Under the pieces are notes generated by a model. The model searched no databases. It was not told where the DNA came from and was given only the letters and a program-made list of their open reading frames with translations. A program made the position numbers and the translations under genes. From Alteromonas sp. BL110 (GTDB lineage: Bacteria; Pseudomonadota; Gammaproteobacteria; Enterobacterales; Alteromonadaceae): DNA of 64,000 bases. Shown in pieces: positions 36,159 through 45,196 of the stretch; within the stretch, counting starts at the first letter, position 1; each line of letters opens with the position of its first letter. The DNA lies in assembly GCF_003443615.1 (NCBI RefSeq), contig NZ_CP031967.1, forward strand, positions 3,658,001-3,722,000, in the 5' to 3' direction.

Positions 36159-36640
36159 TGTATTTTAAAAAACTATCTAGTGAACTGGCTGTTTATCGAC
36201 AAACAAGGTTAACTCGGTTATTACTAATTTTGTTGTGTGGCTTCTTTTTATTTATCGGGTTAATTAATGTGTTCAGTTCTAATGACGTAGATTCTTTACC
36301 GATATGGGTATCTGGGTTTATATGTTGGCTAGGGTGGAGTGGTTCGTTTGGTGGCTATGTATGCCGTTTTGATCTCGCAAATCAAACCTTGGAATTAAGG
36401 TCTAGTAGCTTATATACTATTTTTAAACGTGTTTATAAGTTATCAGATATTAAAGGTTTTAGAGCTATACCTAAAAAAGGCTACAGACATAACTATGGAT
36501 TATATGCAGTGTTAACTGATAATACTCATGTTGCTTTCGCAAGCTACAAAGGACGAGGGTTTGCAGTTAAGGAGTGTATAAAAATGGCCGACTTTGTCAG
36601 TAAGCCTTATCAAATCAATATTGATACAGCTCCATTTTAA
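36158..36640 (+). CDS. Hypothetical membrane protein B (two-gene pair)
   Basis: A 160-residue membrane protein with two hydrophobic segments near residues 19-65 (LLLILLCGFFLFIGLINVF, LPIWVSGFICWLGWSGSFGG). A soluble C-terminal part follows with FDLANQTLELRSSSLYTIFKR. The layout, two helices then a strand-rich domain, mirrors protein A, and the two may be distant paralogues. Function is unknown. It is AT-rich and lies in the accessory patch between a toxin-antitoxin pair and a decayed RAYT transposase. Confidence 0.6.
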   Translation: MYFKKLSSELAVYRQTRLTRLLLILLCGFFLFIGLINVFSSNDVDSLPIWVSGFICWLGWSGSFGGYVCRFDLANQTLELRSSSLYTIFKRVYKLSDIKGFRAIPKKGYRHNYGLYAVLTDNTHVAFASYKGRGFAVKECIKMADFVSKPYQINIDTAPF

Positions 36641-36704
36641 TTTAGATTAGAGGAGGCGGAGTACATAATCCTTCAAAAATACTCAGCCCTCATTTTTGGG
36701 GGGC

Positions 36705-36728
36705 GCCCTAATCTTTCGCTTTTAGGGC
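36705..36728. repeat. Palindrome near the RAYT remnant
   Basis: A hairpin with stem GCCCTAA/TTAGGGC and a ten-base loop, preceded by a G-rich run. There is no T-tract on the plus side. Its position next to a decayed RAYT transposase makes a REP-type element plausible, but termination of the membrane-protein pair is also possible. Confidence 0.35.
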
Positions 36729-36836
36729 TATACCGGTTAGGTTTTCAATTTATTGTTTAAATTTATTGCTACCTAATACTAACTCTTTTTTTGAACAGTA
36801 CTGAATATTGCCAATAAGTGTTTGGTAGATTTCAGT

Positions 36837-37377
36837 CTAGGAAAGTCTACGGTAGGCTTTCATGCGCTCAGTTTCAGTTTTCCCTAAAGATAAATATACT
36901 CTGCGGGCACAGCATAGTGTCGATTTTACCCCTAACGCGTTTATTGGGTAGCTAGACCATTTATATTCCGCTGGGTCTAACACCATCTTCGCCCTTACGG
37001 GGTTGAGTTCAATGTATCTGTATACGGTAAGCAGATTTTCTTCTGAATCTATCAAGCTGGAGGTAAATCTACCTTCCCACAGGGTTCCAGTCCGCTTGTA
37101 TTTTTGGTTAAAGTACCTAACATACATGCGCCCTAAAGACTGCATCATAGCGCTTACACCACGGTTATCATATTGAGGGGGGGGCAGAAAAGGAGAGTGT
37201 TATTAGTCATTAACCCATGTATGAATGCGAACATCAATTTGTAGAGAAAATTTCTTCAGTCAGTGGATGTAAGCCATGTAGTCACTTTCACAGGCAAAAC
37301 AATATAATCGGTTATTGCCTCTTTGAATAACGTGTTGTGCAAAGTCTGCTGGCGCTAATCGTCTTTTCCTAGACATT
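36837..37377 (-). pseudogene. RAYT (REP-associated tyrosine transposase), decayed
   Basis: The gene for a RAYT/Y1-type single-stranded transposase is visible but broken. Its N-terminus (ATG at 37377) reads MSRKRRLAPADFAQHVIQRG and then meets an in-frame TGA after YIH. The expected HUH motif (MTNHVHLL) is degraded to MTNNTLLF in another frame, so there is also a frameshift near 37205, and both catalytic histidines are lost. The C-terminal part, open from 37148, reads MMQSLGRMYVRYFN, GTLWEGRF and YIELNPVRA. It cannot be active. RAYTs normally maintain REP elements in the chromosome. Confidence 0.88.
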
Positions 37378-37412
37378 TTTAATTCTGCCCTGTTGGATTT
37401 TTATTTACCACG

Positions 37413-37698
37413 ATGGATAAATTCAGCTTTAGCTACAACCCTGTACCTGCTAAAACTAATTTAAAAGACAGTGATGAAAAATTGGCAAACGTAGAAGAGA
37501 GTTGGGATAGTGAAATTAGAAAAACGCATAACAAGTTTGTCAACGAACGCACTTCGTACTGGACCGCTAGAAGCGCTGCTTCGCTTCGAAGCCTGTTACA
37601 AATACGCTAAATCGAATGAAAAAGCGTGGTACTTTTTTGATAACGTTGGCACCTTAAATCGGTCTACAATCTACGATGAATTAAATAGTCACAACTAA
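37413..37698 (+). pseudogene. Possible frameshifted small ORF, unknown
   Basis: Two overlapping short frames (from 37413, 65 aa; from 37510, 62 aa) read as one protein if a base is removed near 37562: ...KFVNERTSYW then LEALLRFEACYKYAKSNEK and on to STIYDELNSHN. The joined protein would have about 94 residues, mostly helical, no signal peptide. I do not recognise it. It could also be chance coding in AT-rich DNA. Confidence 0.35.
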
Positions 37699-37797
37699 AG
37701 ACTAAAATCTATAATAACTTCGGTTTGAAAGCGGGAGAAATGTAGGCAAAAGCTAAGTGCCTTTCACCTACATTACTAATTAAGGTTTACTTTCGAA

Positions 37798-38376
37798 TTA
37801 AGACTTTTTGAGTCTTAACATTACTAGTGCTAAAGCAAATAGTAATAATGAACTAGGAGCAGGAACAGGAACGTTAGGGTTCGTTGCGGCATCAACACCG
37901 TCTAGCCATACGCTCCAATAAGGTCCCATATTAATGCCGTTTGCCGGTTGCGTCCAATCCGCTAATTCAACCGGCGCTTGACTGTCGAACAGGAATCCAT
38001 CACTCAAAACGGAGCCTTGTGCGAAGTTGTTGTAAGTGGCTACCGTAAAAATATAATCGCCTGCGGCAAGGAATGGCAATTCAAAGCCTGAATCAAAATC
38101 AGTTTGAGTAGATGGATTTACATGTGCGTTGTCGTCATCCTCCTGAATGAGTGCTCCATTAGCCGACCATAATGCAGTAATAGGATCAAAATTAATACCA
38201 TCCTGAAAGGAATCCGTCCAAACTCGAATGTTGTTTACATCTTGATTTAAAGTAAAGTCTATTTGGATAATATCGTTGTGAAACTTAATATTACCATCAA
38301 AATGAATTAATGCGGCATGCGCGATGTTAGAAAGAACTCCTAATAACAGAAATACAACAAATACAGCGGTTTTCAT
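37798..38376 (-). CDS. PEP-CTERM-type secreted protein (DVUA0089-like)
   Basis: A 192-residue exported protein. It has an N-terminal signal (VFVVFLLLGVLSNIAHA), a beta-rich middle with DFTLNQDVNNIRVWTDSF and FDSGFELPFLAAGDYIFTVATY, and a C-terminal sorting tail: VPAPSS, a hydrophobic helix (LLLFALALVMLRL) and KKS. PEP-CTERM tails are recognised and cleaved by exosortase. The motif reads VPAP, a variant. The ATG at 38376 has AAGGA five bases upstream. No exosortase gene is in the window, so it must act in trans. Confidence 0.85.
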   Translation of the reverse strand: MKTAVFVVFLLLGVLSNIAHAALIHFDGNIKFHNDIIQIDFTLNQDVNNIRVWTDSFQDGINFDPITALWSANGALIQEDDDNAHVNPSTQTDFDSGFELPFLAAGDYIFTVATYNNFAQGSVLSDGFLFDSQAPVELADWTQPANGINMGPYWSVWLDGVDAATNPNVPVPAPSSLLLFALALVMLRLKKS

Positions 38377-39038
38377 AATAATCCTTATTCTTTTTATGTC
38401 TAAACTGATACGTTTACATAACGCAAAGTGTTTAAGCAAAAAGCGGGCCACACGCAAGGTTCTGATATTAAAGTTATTTTTGTTGAACTCTTCTGTTGTG
38501 TAAATTTTTTTGACATGTTTTTAGTATTTAGACGCTGGAATATATACACAATATGTGTACGCGAAAGCGTTACGTTGGCATGGTTACTTCTAACACACGC
38601 AGATATTTGAACATCCGAAATAGACATTAAGAATTACCATGAGCTTTAGCTGTCCCGAAGTTGGTCGACTTGTTGATGAAGTGTTTGCATACAAAGATAT
38701 TACCGAGTAGTGAAGTTACTGTGCATTATCTTCAGTCTATGTGTTCTTTATATACATACAAAATGTATTCAGGTCTATTTCGTCGCCGTCGCATAATTAA
38801 ATTCAAACTATAGCTTTAGTAAAATCGCAGTGCGTCTGTGTTTTGTATTACGATCTCAATCAGCGATCGTTGATTGGCAGTTCCGTACGTAAATCGGAAG
38901 TTGGCGATAAGAAAGCTAAGGTTTTGCGATGAGCGATAAAGAGACCTAGAGTGAAAGACACAAATATGGTGAGATGCTGCAAAACAGACACTCATTTAAA
39001 TTATTTCTATAGGATTGCTCTTACAAGGATTGAAGTAT
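38377..39038. other. Spacer in the accessory patch with one tiny ORF
   Basis: These 662 bases hold no recognisable gene. A 23-codon ORF from the ATG at 38640 (starting MSFSCPEVGRL) is too short to support. A GTACGCGAAAGCGTTACG imperfect palindrome lies near 38557. The rest looks like decayed sequence. Confidence 0.4.
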
Positions 39039-39746
39039 ATGAATTACATCATTATTACTATTTCACTATTGTTGGCAAGCAATGCCTTTTCGCAAAACAT
39101 TCCAAAAAACGCGAGACACAACGAATTTACTGATGAAGGTTGGTCGTGCAATAGCGGTTATAAATAACATGCTAATCAATGCAAAAAGATAAACGTACCG
39201 CAGAATGCACGTATCAATGATTACACCGCTAAAGGTTGGTCATGCAATAGCGGTTATAAAGCTGTGGGGAATACCTGTATAATAATGACCGAAGCCGAAC
39301 TTGCTAAAGAAGTGGAATTAAAACGTAAGATTGCAGCATACGAGAAACGACAAAAGGCGCTTGGTCATTGTGAAACAGAATATAAAACTGGCGCTGAAGT
39401 TTGTGTTTCGATTTTAGATGGTGATCTAGATTGTGATGAAAATTATTCAGGTAATTATTACGATAGCTGTGAAGTTGAACTGTCTTACAAAGTCGAAACG
39501 GATTATTCTGGCAGTGCTTATATAGATGCCACTGTAAATTGTGAAGTCGAAATAGAGTATATCGGAAAAAACACATACTCCACGGATAATGAGAGTGAAT
39601 CAGAACGATACTCTCATACTCTGTATGCTCACGATAGCTCAAGAAGAACGTTTGATTTTGACTTTGTTTTTGGGCTGTACGACGAAGTTAATAGTGTGAA
39701 AATATCTGAAGCAGAATGCAAGGTCACAGACGTATCTATGTATTAA
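39039..39746 (+). pseudogene. Secreted cysteine/tryptophan repeat protein with in-frame TAA
   Basis: From the ATG at 39039 (AAGGA upstream) the frame encodes a signal peptide (MNYIIITISLLLASNAFSQ) and a repeat IPKNAR...GWSCNSGYK. It then meets TAA (39165-39167) and continues in the same frame: a second copy VPQNAR...GWSCNSGYK, NTC, and a 130-residue C-terminal domain rich in Cys, Tyr, Asp and Glu. The repeat resembles secreted proteins with NAx...WxCxxGY units. AAA to TAA is one change, so this is most simply a nonsense mutation. The downstream part could start at 39286 (ATG), but it would lack a signal peptide. Confidence 0.78.
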
Positions 39747-39980
39747 GGTGTTGTTGTCTCTGAAGAGAGTTTGACCAAACGTCTGCTTTTTCAATCTTAG
39801 TTGTTCTAAGCCGCTAAGCTTTAATAACTGTTTCCGGCGCAAATAGGAAGTATTAATCCTAAGGCGTGAATGTCCGTTGTTTGTCTCAAGAAGCCTTTAA
39901 CACTGTGGGGCTTAAAAGTACGTACAACTGACCTTCATAACTCTTTATCTGAATGAATAGATCTTATTCTTAAAAAAGGT

Positions 39981-40187
39981 GTGGCCACTAAGCTTCGTGA
40001 GAAGCAAGAATCATGGGCGTTTAATCATGGTTATAGTACCATCAGTGTAAAGTCGATGAACCGATATCGAGCAATGTTACAATTGCTAATCTCAAATGGC
40101 TATTACATATCGGGCTATGAAGATAATGGTTGCGTTGCCAGTAGTAAAATCAAATTTATCAAGTGCTTAAATGAAATAGCAGCATAA
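39981..40187 (+). CDS. Small hypothetical ORF (68 aa)
   Basis: A GTG-started ORF of 68 residues, starting MATKLREKQESWAFNHGYST. The charged N-terminus is followed by a helical stretch (NRYRAMLQLLISNGYYISGY). I do not recognise it. It lies between the broken secreted gene and the IS110 element. It may be real, a remnant, or chance. Confidence 0.35.
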   Translation: MATKLREKQESWAFNHGYSTISVKSMNRYRAMLQLLISNGYYISGYEDNGCVASSKIKFIKCLNEIAA

Positions 40188-40254
40188 ACGTTTTCATACC
40201 TTATAGCGATAGGTGAACGTCTGCTTAATGCCCTGAGCCACTCGTCAACCATAT

Positions 40255-41487
40255 TTATCCAAGCAAAGGCGAATTCCTTTCCTTTAAAACCTTCAAATAC
40301 TGCGTTTCATTGTACGGAGTATTAGTTTTCCAACAGCGGTATAAAATTCTTATCCATTTGAATGCAAGTGAGCGCACTGCTTGATGATGAGAGTTTCCTT
40401 TTTTCTTTTGCTGCTCATAGTAAAGCTGCGCCTAATAAGAGTATAGAACGGATTTTGCTGACCATTCAGTAAACGTTTGACGAATAAATTTCGAGCAACC
40501 CCATCGCCAGTGGACCCAAGCGGTTTTTCCGCTGCGCTCAGTTACAGGCGCAATGCCTGCATATTTTTGTACTTCTTGAGCACTTCCAAATCGGTTTCTG
40601 TCTTCTCCAAATGCAACCAATAATCTCGGACCAAGACATTTTCCAACACCAGGTAAAGATTCATACAATGCGGCGTCTGGCATTTCGTGGTAGATGGCTT
40701 CTATTTCTTGCTCGAATGTTTTAATCGCTGTGACAATGGGAAGTATCTGATTAGCCAGTGTTATCGCAAGCAGTTTGTTTGATTCGATGACAACACTATC
40801 GTAAGTCAACGGTGTCGCACTTTTTATCGCCTCTAAACGAGGTGATACTAATTTGGCAAAACTACCGCGAGAGGTAAGGAAGCGAGAGATTGTGTCGGGT
40901 TTTGCGCGTTTAATTCTATCCAGCGACGGCCATCGAGTAATGAATTCGACGAATAACTGCGAATCTCTATGCGTGAACCACTCGAGAGGTTGCGGGTAAT
41001 ATTGCTTAAGCGCATTGATAAGCCGATTTACATACCGTTTCTTTTCATCCACTAATCGACGACGTTCCTCCACCAAAAAGGCTAGTTTTCTGATTTTATC
41101 GTCAGCCATTTTAAGTGGAGTTATTTTATCTGGATAGCGAACTAACAACTCAAGTGCGATTGACGCGTCAGTTGGATCATCCTTAGCTCCACTCGGTGAT
41201 AACGCTCTACGATATCGGCACAGCATCGTCGGATTAATTGGGAATAAGGTGACAAAAGAATACTTTTGCAAGGCATAGACGATTGGCCCTTTTGGCAGCT
41301 CAAGCGCAATAGCAATTTGTCCTGGGTGCTGTTGATGCAGCTCCGTAATCCACTGTTCAATAGCTTCAGCCGAGTGTTTTACAACAGCTAACTCCCTTGT
41401 ACCATCAGCATACTGGATGCAAACATCATGCTTGGACGAAGCCCAATCTAATCCAATAAGAACGCTAAAATCATTTGTTCTAGACAT
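40255..41487 (-). pseudogene. IS110-family transposase with in-frame amber stop
   Basis: An IS110-type recombinase with an N-terminal DEDD domain: LIGLDWASSKHDVC (D14), ALELPKG and KDDPTDA. The C-terminal domain has LPGVGKCLGPRLLVAFGED and YAGIAPVTERSGK, including the catalytic-Ser region. The frame stops at TAG (40432-40434) after SVLYSY. The same frame continues for 58 codons with AQLYYEQQKKKGNSHHQAVR and FKWIRILYRCWKT, the normal IS110 C-terminus, and ends at TAA (40255-40257). So the gene has about 409 codons broken by one stop. GGGAGAG lies upstream of the ATG. IS110 elements lack ordinary inverted repeats, and no clear ends are seen. Confidence 0.85.
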
Positions 41488-41941
41488 AGTTACTCTCCCA
41501 ACAGTTAACGTGTTGGATATGTCAGCTCAGTCTTTCGAAGAAAATATAGCGGCTATTCTTAAAGCAACCCCTGAGTATTCGTTTAAGACTAAGCGCACTC
41601 AGAACATCGAAAAAAAAGCGGTAAACATCGAGTGTTGTTGTCTGAGATTCGTATGAACTGAGCACATATCCTAAAAAACTACATTATCGTTTATAGGATG
41701 CGAGTGACTATAGTTTGTCTGAAGCGGTCTCGCGAGTTAGAAATATCCAACGTCCGCTAAACGCTCATTACAGCCATCGAACTGTCTTTGAGCGATGTGC
41801 CCTCTTGCCTTTTAATTCCAGATAATTGAACGGCAGGACGTAATTCAAAGAATAAACCAGTAGCTTGCGGGAGACGTTTTTACATACCCTAATCAACTAT
41901 GTCGTAATAAATTTTTACTCCATCAACTTGCATATAAAAAC
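41488..41941. other. Non-coding flank of the IS110 element
   Basis: These 454 bases hold no credible gene. A perfect six-base hairpin CCAACA/TGTTGG with a seven-base loop lies at 41498-41516, just upstream of the transposase start. In IS110-group elements the leader upstream of the transposase encodes the bridge RNA, so a remnant may lie here, but I cannot outline it. Confidence 0.4.
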
Positions 41942-43061
41942 TTACAACTCCTTGTAATTAGTAAACACTTTATACAACTGCGTTCCACTTAATACCGAAG
42001 CAGAAGGGAAGTGCAGGATAGGAATTAAATCGCAAGGGGCTTCTAGCGTCCTGCTGCCGTTGTCGGTATCTAGGTCGTCGATATTTAAAATTTGCGCTAG
42101 CGGTTCGCCTTTTTTGACGGTTTGGCCTGGTTTCGCCATGTACTCCACCATGCCGCCCCAGTTAGTATACAGGGTTTTATAGTCTTTTAAATACACGCCT
42201 AAACGCTGCATTGCTTTCGGTTTAATATCGCATTCGTGCAATACACCTTTAGCGTTTAGGTAGCTAAGAATGCTGGTGGCGTCTATTTTGCCTTCGTTAA
42301 AGTCGATCACTTCTTGGCTACCCATTTCTAGCGTGAAAGCTTCCACATTAAAGCTAATCTCGCGCTCTAAATTACTTTTTATGCTTTCTTGCAGTGTCCA
42401 CCATGGGCAGAATGTCGCTTCGTCTAACGCCCCCGCAAATACGTTTGGAATAAAAATACAATGGGGGATGTTAAACAGCTTGGCGCTGTCTTTGGCATAC
42501 TCGGGAATATAAACGTGACGGGTAGACACCGGGCCGTTGTGAAGATCTAGAACAAAGTCGGCGTTTACCGCCATTTGTTGTAGTTTCAGGTTTAGCTGCT
42601 GCGCCAAGCCTAAACCCCAGGGTTCGGCCAGTTTGTTGTCGATAGCATTGGAAAGATGCGCACGAAAACGTTGTTTTATGCCTTCAATAGACTCTTCGCG
42701 GGTGACCGTTTTGGCGAAATGCTTAACCGCTTCTTTATCGAAGAAATAGCCGCGGTTCCAGTTTGTGCCGTTCACAGGATCGAACCGGCCCTAATGTGTA
42801 CTCACCAGCTTTAATGTTAGTTCCAATGGGATTACAGTTGGGTACTAGGATAATTTCGCCGCAAATATCCATGTCTTTTAAGCGCTGTATAAGATGGTAA
42901 ATAACCACGTTGCCTTGCACTTCTGCGCCGTGAATAGAGCTTTGAATATACACGGTGGGGCCAGGGCGCGCGCCCTTCATTCGATAAATTGGCACGTTCA
43001 TGTTACGGCCAGACGCGTTTTGCGCCACTACCATGTGTTTTTTTACTACTAGGGTTGTCAT
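41942..43061 (-). pseudogene. Succinylglutamate desuccinylase/aspartoacylase-family protein, frameshifted
   Basis: An M14-type zinc deacylase in two frames. The N-terminal part (43061 down to 42735) has SSIHGAEVQG with zinc ligands H44 and E47. The C-terminal part (from 42775) has FVLDLHNGP with the third ligand His, and AFTLEMGSQE with the likely catalytic Glu. They join if one C is removed near 42790: GGGCCGGTTC becomes GGGCGGTTC, giving TLGRFDPVNG, which reads through smoothly. All zinc-site residues are intact. So the gene is a recent frameshift or a sequencing error. It is not in an arginine-degradation operon. Confidence 0.88.
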
Positions 43062-43152
43062 TTAAATCAACCTATTTTCTGTCTTGTTCTTTGTTTAAAG
43101 ATGCTGCTTTTCAACACAGCTTTTATTATTCGTGCTGCGAAAGTACGTATAG

Positions 43153-43935
43153 TTAGCAAGCACATAGCTCGCAGTTCACGCCTTTAGGTAGCTTCCAGTT
43201 TCGCCATTCGTGCGACAAAGCATCAAACGTCATTAACGTGTTTTTAGGAATATTATCGAAATCCATCAATACTTGCATAGCTAACATGGCTTGGTAAGTA
43301 CCAACAATATTTACTACTGGTGAGAATATACCTGCCTCAACACAGCTTAAATCGGGTGATTCAAATAGCTTGCGCAAGCATGCATAGCAACGGCTTTCAC
43401 CGGGTATAGCTACAAAAAGCTGGCCTTCAAAGCGAATGGCTGCGCCCGACACCAGCGGGGTATTTAGTTTAAAACACAATAGATTTATTAAATCTCTTGA
43501 GTCTGTATTGTCGGTGCAATCTAGCACAACATCAGCGCCTTCTATGGCCTGTCTTAAAGCTGGTGACAGCTGACTAGTGCCCTTAGTGCTGCCGGGCGCC
43601 GAAAACGGTTCTGCCATCACGGTAATGTCGCAGTCGCTGTTTATTGCAGTAAGCCGCGCTTTAGCCGCCTCTACTTTATTTGTGCCTACATCTTTCTCGC
43701 AAAACAAGGTTTGCCTTGGAAGGTTAGTTGCCTCGACTGTATCGTGGTCAATAAGGGTAAGAGAGCCCACGCCACTGGCGCAAAGGCTAGTGGCGGCCGC
43801 GGTGCCAAGCCCACCAATACCAATGATACAAATATTGGCGTTTAGCAGCGCTTCTTGACCGTCTAGGTCCACTTTAGGAAGCACAATATGGCGGTTATAA
43901 CGCATAGCCTGCTGATTAGTTAGGCTTTCAGACAT
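43153..43935 (-). CDS. moeB: MoeB, molybdopterin-synthase adenylyltransferase
   Basis: A 260-residue E1-like enzyme that adenylates the C-terminal Gly-Gly of MoaD for sulfur transfer in molybdenum cofactor synthesis. It has MRYNRHIVLP, the nucleotide loop GIGGLG (39-44), DCTDN, and two Cys pairs for zinc: CYAC (CYACLRKLF) and CELC at the C-terminus. ThiF is similar, but a Moco neighbourhood favours MoeB. It is divergent from moaB and about 120 bases from it. Confidence 0.92.
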   Translation of the reverse strand: MSESLTNQQAMRYNRHIVLPKVDLDGQEALLNANICIIGIGGLGTAAATSLCASGVGSLTLIDHDTVEATNLPRQTLFCEKDVGTNKVEAAKARLTAINSDCDITVMAEPFSAPGSTKGTSQLSPALRQAIEGADVVLDCTDNTDSRDLINLLCFKLNTPLVSGAAIRFEGQLFVAIPGESRCYACLRKLFESPDLSCVEAGIFSPVVNIVGTYQAMLAMQVLMDFDNIPKNTLMTFDALSHEWRNWKLPKGVNCELCAC

Positions 43936-44059
43936 AGTTTATGCCAACTTAGTTGTTGAATTCATGGCATGCACCCTTATAAAGTGATTACCAAATAGTA
44001 TTTTGGCTGGTACTTTATCAAAAACCGCCAAAATGTCGCATATCAAATTAGGATTTCAT

Positions 44060-44566
44060 ATGTCAGTTGTCAGCCAACCCCTTAATATAGCCGTTCTTAC
44101 TATTTCCGATACGCGCACTCTTGAAAACGACAAGTCGGGAGATTACCTGAAAGAGGCACTGACTTCGGTTGGCCATAAGCTTTACGATCGCGATTTGGTA
44201 AAAGACGATATTTATCAGCAGCGCGCGGTGGTGTCGAAGTGGATTGCCGACAAAAACATTCACGCGGTATTAATTACCGGTGGTACGGGCTTTACGCATC
44301 GCGATTCAACGCCAGAGGCCATCAGCGTATTGTTCGACAAAGAAGTGAACGGCTTTGGTGAGTTATTCCGCCAAATTAGCTATGAAGAGATTGGTACGTC
44401 TACGATTCAGTCTCGCGCGGTAGCGGGCTTTGCCAATAATACGGTTGTTTTTTGTCTGCCAGGCTCAACAGGGGCGTGTCGCACAGCGTGGGAAAAGATT
44501 ATCTCTAGCCAGCTAGATGCCGACTTCAGACCGTGTAACTTCGTAAAGCATTTGGTGGAAGCATGA
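44060..44566 (+). CDS. moaB: MoaB, molybdenum cofactor biosynthesis protein B
   Basis: A 168-residue MogA/MoaB-type protein that binds molybdopterin and helps adenylate it before metal insertion. It shows LTISDTRT, LITGGTGFTHRDSTPEA (the GGTG loop and DxTPEA) and FCLPGSTGACRTAWE. The ATG at 44060 has TTAGGA six bases upstream and is preferred over the upstream ATG. It is the first gene of the moa-mod run, and its stop overlaps the moaC start (ATGA). Confidence 0.92.
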   Translation: MSVVSQPLNIAVLTISDTRTLENDKSGDYLKEALTSVGHKLYDRDLVKDDIYQQRAVVSKWIADKNIHAVLITGGTGFTHRDSTPEAISVLFDKEVNGFGELFRQISYEEIGTSTIQSRAVAGFANNTVVFCLPGSTGACRTAWEKIISSQLDADFRPCNFVKHLVEA

Positions 44567-45042
44567 GTACATTTAGTCATTTAAATGCTGGCGGCGAAGC
44601 CAATATGGTAGACGTTAGCGACAAAGACGTTACCAAGCGAGAAGCCACAGCAGAAGGGTTCTTGTACGTAAGCGAAGACGTAATTCGCCAAATCTCAGAA
44701 GCAAAAATTGCAAAAGGCGATGTATTCGCTGTTGCCCGAGTAGCGGGTATTCAAGGGGCGAAACGCTGCGCCGATCTTATTCCTCTTTGTCACCCATTGG
44801 CATTGTCGAAGGTGGATATTAATTTTGACATTCAAGCTGAACAAAACCGAATTAAAGCCACCTGCTATTGCAAGCTAAGCGGTAAAACCGGTGTTGAAAT
44901 GGAAGCACTCACGGGTGTTAATGTGGCGCTGCTAACCTTATTTGATATGTGTAAAGCCATCGACCCAGCTATGCATATGGAAGGGATACGAGTACTTGAG
45001 AAAAAAGGCGGTAAGACTGGCCACTGGCAGTCTGATACCTAG
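44563..45042 (+). CDS. moaC: MoaC, cyclic pyranopterin monophosphate synthase accessory protein
   Basis: A 159-residue enzyme that works after MoaA to make cyclic pyranopterin monophosphate. It shows MVDVSDKDVTKREA, DLIPLCHPLALSKVDI (catalytic region) and EALTGVNVALLTLFDMCKAIDP, all highly conserved in MoaC. It overlaps moaB by four bases. MoaA, its partner radical-SAM enzyme, is absent from the window. Confidence 0.95.
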   Translation: MSTFSHLNAGGEANMVDVSDKDVTKREATAEGFLYVSEDVIRQISEAKIAKGDVFAVARVAGIQGAKRCADLIPLCHPLALSKVDINFDIQAEQNRIKATCYCKLSGKTGVEMEALTGVNVALLTLFDMCKAIDPAMHMEGIRVLEKKGGKTGHWQSDT

Positions 45043-45095
45043 TTTTTATAAAGGCCAGTGAACTAAAAAAGTAACGTGCATAAAGCGTACACGCA

Positions 45096-45135
45096 CTCGA
45101 AAAGCCACGCACTTTAGGCGCAATGCATTTTCGAG
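45096..45135. repeat. Hairpin in the moaC-moaD gap
   Basis: A perfect eight-base stem CTCGAAAA/TTTTCGAG encloses an inner GCC/GGC pair in the 154-base gap between moaC and moaD. There is no T-run, so it is not a strong terminator. It may be an mRNA-processing or stabilising structure, or attenuation within the operon. Confidence 0.45.
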
Positions 45136-45196
45136 GCTTAAAAAGATCAATCAGCGCGCACAAAGCGACCTTAACAAAGTACATAACAGGCAAAGC

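Noticed and set aside
38428..38610. 60-residue ORF opposite the PEP-CTERM leader
   Set aside because: AT-rich chance frame without ribosome site; it overlaps the promoter area.
38951..39133. 60-residue ORF overlapping the secreted repeat gene start
   Set aside because: Different frame from the signal peptide; no features of a protein.
39304..39842. Minus-strand ORFs rich in His and Tyr opposite the secreted repeat gene
   Set aside because: Composition follows from the Asp/Glu/Tyr codons of the other strand.
39039..41487. Stop-codon recoding (selenocysteine or amber suppression)
   Set aside because: Three different stop codons interrupt three neighbouring genes, and no SECIS-like structure is apparent, so decay is simpler.
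43936..44059. Moco riboswitch between moeB and moaB
   Set aside because: The region is only about 124 bases and lacks the multi-stem structure of that riboswitch; only TGCCA/TGGCA inverted repeats are seen.
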